A stretch of 15,804 bases of DNA from Candidatus Gastranaerophilales bacterium (GTDB lineage: Bacteria > Cyanobacteriota > Vampirovibrionia > Gastranaerophilales > Gastranaerophilaceae): positions 1-15,804 of the forward strand of contig CANQLK010000024.1 in assembly GCA_947624665.1 (NCBI GenBank), in the 5' to 3' direction. The notes under the pieces were generated by a model. The model saw only the letters and a list, made by a program, of their open reading frames with translations, ran no database searches and was not told where the DNA came from. Positions within the stretch are counted from its first letter, which is position 1. Each line of letters begins with the position of its first letter. Position numbers and translations under genes: made by a program. This document shows positions 13,761-15,804 of the stretch, piece after piece.

Positions 13761-13766
13761 TGTAAT

Positions 13767-14183
13767 ATGTTTCTAAAACGATTTATATACAAATACATAC
13801 TAAGACGAAAGTATTACAGATACGGTTCGTGTAATCGTTGCGGGGATTGCTGTACCAAAATTTATGTACGACACAGAAAAGGCATAATTAAAGATGAAGC
13901 CGAATTCTATAAATTACAAAAACTGCACCCGTTTTATTCGGGACTTTCGATTGTTGAGAAAAACGAAAACGGCATTATGTTTAAGTGTAAACATTTTAAT
14001 ACTGAAAAACATCAATGTAATATTCATAAATTCAGAAGTTCTATTTGCCGAAAATACCCATCTGAGGATTTATTTAAGTTCAATGCATATATATCAGAAA
14101 AATGCGGTTATTATTTTAAACCTATTGATAAATTCAGCGATATATTAAAAAATGAACAAAAAAGAATGAGTTCAAAGCATTAA
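13767..14183 (+). CDS. YkgJ family cysteine-cluster protein
   Basis: A 138-residue protein with the family signature CNRCGDCC (Cys 22, 25, 28, 29), followed by the usual second set in FKCKHFNTEKHQCNIH and SSICRKYPSED, and a late Cys in EKCGYYF. Eight or so conserved Cys suggest a bound Zn or Fe-S centre; the family's biochemical role is not settled. The first 20 residues are unusually basic and aromatic (KRFIYKYILRRKYYRYG), which could contact membrane or nucleic acid (inference). The next Met lies far inside the domain, so ATG 13767 is the only sensible start although no SD is present. It is divergent from uvrC over 37 bases and convergent with folP, with 23 bases between the stops and no clear terminator there. 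Confidence 0.88.
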   Translation: MFLKRFIYKYILRRKYYRYGSCNRCGDCCTKIYVRHRKGIIKDEAEFYKLQKLHPFYSGLSIVEKNENGIMFKCKHFNTEKHQCNIHKFRSSICRKYPSEDLFKFNAYISEKCGYYFKPIDKFSDILKNEQKRMSSKH

Positions 14184-14206
14184 TTTATCTTTTATGCCGC
14201 ACAAGA

Positions 14207-15382
14207 TTATAATATTTTTGATGAATAATTTAAATATCTTTTGAGCATTTTTACATTATGAACTCTATGAATATTAATTCCCTCAACTAAAGTTGAATAT
14301 AGTGCGCTAACCGCATCAGATTCATCAAAATCAATATTAAATGTATTTCTTATAAATGATTTTCTTGATATACCAAGCAATAAAGGAACATTTAATGAAG
14401 TAAATTCTTTCATCCTTTTTAAAATCTCAAAATTAGTTTGGGCAGATTTCCCAAATCCGATACCAACATCGGCTATTATTTTATTTTGTTCCATGCCCGA
14501 TTTTATCAATAAATCAATTTTGTTATAAAGCGATAAATAAATATCTTGAATAATATCATCTGTTTTATAATCATTTGAAACGGCAGGTACTGTTGAAGAA
14601 TGCATGATGACGACAGGGATATTATTTGTAACGACATAATTAAAAAGGTTGTTATCGCAGTCCAAACCCGAAACATCATTAATAATATCAGCACCTGCCT
14701 CAATTGAAGCTTTTGCGGTGATATAATTTCTTGTATCAATACTAATCGGGATATCAATATTATGTTTTCTTATTTCGTGAATAACAGGAACGACTCTTTT
14801 TATTTCTTCATCGGGACTAACGGATATTGCATTCGGTTTTGTGGATTCACCGCCTATATCAATAATATCAGCTCCGTCTTGAATAAGTTCTTCGACTCGT
14901 TTTAATGCACATTCTATATTGTTATACTTTCCGCCGTCAGAGAAAGAATCGGGTGTAACATTTAAAATTCCCATAATATATTGTTTTTTCCAATCAAATA
15001 AATGATTATTAATTTTTAACGGTAACAAACAACTGTTTATTTGATTGTCAATTAGCTCCGAAATCTGTTTCAACCTGAACGGCTGTTCTTTCAATTTATT
15101 TACTAATTTTTTTAATTGAGAAAATGAAGCAAATATTATGACATCGGTAAAATCACATTTGCAAGTAACGGTATTCCTGCTAACGGCGCAATCAAAGCCT
15201 AAAGACAAACACATTTGTTTTAATATATTTGCTTCATAAGGTTTTAAATTAAATAATTTAAATGTGCTGCCTTTATATTTTAAAGCCGCATCAGATATAT
15301 AAGAGTTATCAAACTTTATGGATTCAAGTTCTGATAAGATATCTGAAGAAGCATTTTTAATTATTATATTGTCTTTGTTCAT
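14207..15382 (-). CDS. folP: Dihydropteroate synthase FolP with N-terminal extension
   Basis: Folate pathway enzyme joining p-aminobenzoate to dihydropterin pyrophosphate, the sulfonamide target. The 391 residues are about 110 longer than E. coli FolP. The catalytic TIM barrel starts near 134: MGILNVTPDSFSDGG (137-151), GADIIDIGGESTKP (170-183), ISIDTRN (213-219), INDVSG, DVGIGFGKS (305-313), LGISRKSF (336-343) and HRVHNV (372-377). Residues 1-130 form a separate domain with KPYEANILKQ and GFDCAVSR; similar extensions occur in FolP of some Firmicutes and other phyla, from memory. ATG 15382 has no SD; TATAAT lies six bases upstream, right beside the preceding terminator. Identification is secure. 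Confidence 0.95.
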   Translation of the reverse strand: MNKDNIIIKNASSDILSELESIKFDNSYISDAALKYKGSTFKLFNLKPYEANILKQMCLSLGFDCAVSRNTVTCKCDFTDVIIFASFSQLKKLVNKLKEQPFRLKQISELIDNQINSCLLPLKINNHLFDWKKQYIMGILNVTPDSFSDGGKYNNIECALKRVEELIQDGADIIDIGGESTKPNAISVSPDEEIKRVVPVIHEIRKHNIDIPISIDTRNYITAKASIEAGADIINDVSGLDCDNNLFNYVVTNNIPVVIMHSSTVPAVSNDYKTDDIIQDIYLSLYNKIDLLIKSGMEQNKIIADVGIGFGKSAQTNFEILKRMKEFTSLNVPLLLGISRKSFIRNTFNIDFDESDAVSALYSTLVEGINIHRVHNVKMLKRYLNYSSKIL

Positions 15383-15388
15383 AAAATA

Positions 15389-15394
15389 ATTATA
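15389..15394 (-). promoter_or_regulatory. Putative leaderless folP promoter (-10)
   Basis: A perfect TATAAT on the minus strand (15394-15389), six bases (TATTTT) before ATG 15382. No -35 is recognisable; that position falls in the stem of the terminator. No SD precedes the ATG. Confidence 0.5.
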
Positions 15395-15396
15395 TA

Positions 15397-15427
15397 AAAA
15401 ACGGACTATATATTATAGTCCGTTTTT
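15397..15427. terminator. Hairpin terminator between the 15448 gene and folP
   Basis: AAAAACGGACTATA (15397-15410) pairs perfectly with TATAGTCCGTTTTT (15414-15427) around a 3-base loop. On the minus strand it ends the 15448 gene with a six-T run. The plus strand has a T-run too, so it may act both ways. Confidence 0.88.
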
Positions 15428-15447
15428 AAATATTTTTAAATAAAGAA

Positions 15448-15804
15448 CTAAGATAATAATGAAACTATTTCAGCAAATTGTGAAGCACCTTCAAGCATTT
15501 TTGATGATTTATTTTCAAACTTATCATAAGCGCTTTGAGATTTTTGAGCTATATCTTTTACACCATCACCGTTATTATCACGAGAACAAATAGCGGGAAC
15601 AATTGCCATTGCTGCTGCAATACCTGCAAGTACCGGCAATGAATATTTTGCACCGACTTTTTTAGCTGCCGAGCTTATATGTTTTAATGCGTTTGAAGCA
15701 TGTTGTTTTAAAGCAGGTACTTTCTTTAATTTACCGGCTATTTCACCGACAGTATCATTAGCAGTTGCAGATTTTGCAACTTTATCAGCAAAATTATCTA
15801 AATT
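15448..15804 (-). CDS. Small membrane protein with a calcium-loop-like motif (start beyond window)
   Basis: The minus-strand frame is open from the window edge to a TAA at 15448, giving the last 118 residues; the start lies to the right of the window. The visible part begins NLDNFADKVAKSAT. It is Ala/Lys-rich and helical, with one likely membrane segment YSLPVLAGIAAAMAIVPAI. Directly after it comes RDNNGDGVKDIA, which fits the D-x-N-x-D-G-x-x-D calcium loop of EF-hand or dockerin-type motifs. The end is a helix rich in Ser, Lys and Glu. An internal TTG at 15639 would start inside the membrane segment and is unlikely. Not recognised as a known family; the layout loosely resembles the protein at 1240-1758. 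Confidence 0.75.
   Translation of the reverse strand, partial: NLDNFADKVAKSATANDTVGEIAGKLKKVPALKQHASNALKHISSAAKKVGAKYSLPVLAGIAAAMAIVPAICSRDNNGDGVKDIAQKSQSAYDKFENKSSKMLEGASQFAEIVSLLS

Noticed and set aside
13730..13798. Upstream extension of uvrC to 13798
   Set aside because: The extra 23 residues are not part of UvrC and would overlap the divergent gene; homology starts right after ATG 13729.
13894..14148. Second plus-strand ORF inside the YkgJ-type gene
   Set aside because: The overlapping frame lacks the conserved Cys pattern and has no RBS; the 13767 frame explains the sequence.
1..15804. CRISPR array, insertion sequence, prophage or defence island
   Set aside because: No regularly spaced repeats, transposase, integrase or terminal inverted repeats seen. 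The TOPRIM gene alone does not make a defence system.

Overview
The window is AT-rich, gene-dense bacterial DNA with short intergenic gaps, Shine-Dalgarno (SD) genes mixed with genes lacking an SD, and many perfect hairpin terminators. The best lineage clue is a Ycf23/DUF561 protein (1861-2622), a family known mainly from cyanobacteria and plastids. No photosynthesis genes are present, and a UvrC, a DUF815 ATPase, a YkgJ-type cysteine-cluster protein and WG-repeat-type proteins sit alongside it. I infer a non-photosynthetic relative of cyanobacteria (Vampirovibrionia/Melainabacteria, perhaps gut Gastranaerophilales). This is inference, not proof. I see no insertion sequence, prophage, integrase or CRISPR array.

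Layout: 1-81 is a gene tail of unknown identity, followed by tRNA-Val(GAC) on the minus strand. From 441 to 7049 all genes are on the plus strand: pdxJ (vitamin B6 synthesis), a small membrane-associated unknown, ycf23, an orphan TOPRIM protein, a secreted WG-repeat-like protein, and a 678-residue protein with a C-terminal sugar-nucleotidyltransferase domain. A two-way terminator at 7068-7099 separates this block from a compact minus-strand cluster running 13729 to 7100: uvrC, a radical SAM/SPASM enzyme, a DUF815 AAA+ ATPase, proB and proA. The first three genes overlap and are probably translationally coupled. proB and proA make the first two steps of proline synthesis and may also have their own promoter. 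A 37-bp divergent gap separates uvrC from a plus-strand YkgJ-type gene. This is followed by minus-strand folP (folate synthesis), a terminator, and a truncated small membrane protein with a calcium-loop-like motif running off the right edge.

The pattern I find most notable is in the promoters. uvrC, the YkgJ-type gene, folP and proB have no SD, and each carries a -10-like hexamer exactly 6 or 7 bases before its ATG, which predicts leaderless mRNAs. pdxJ has an SD, but a predicted leader of only about 10 bases. The uvrC/YkgJ gap would be a miniature divergent leaderless promoter pair. The other candidates for new biology are the orphan TOPRIM protein and the nucleotidyltransferase with a large uncharacterised N-terminal half. 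I see no complete new multi-gene system such as a defence island or RiPP cluster.
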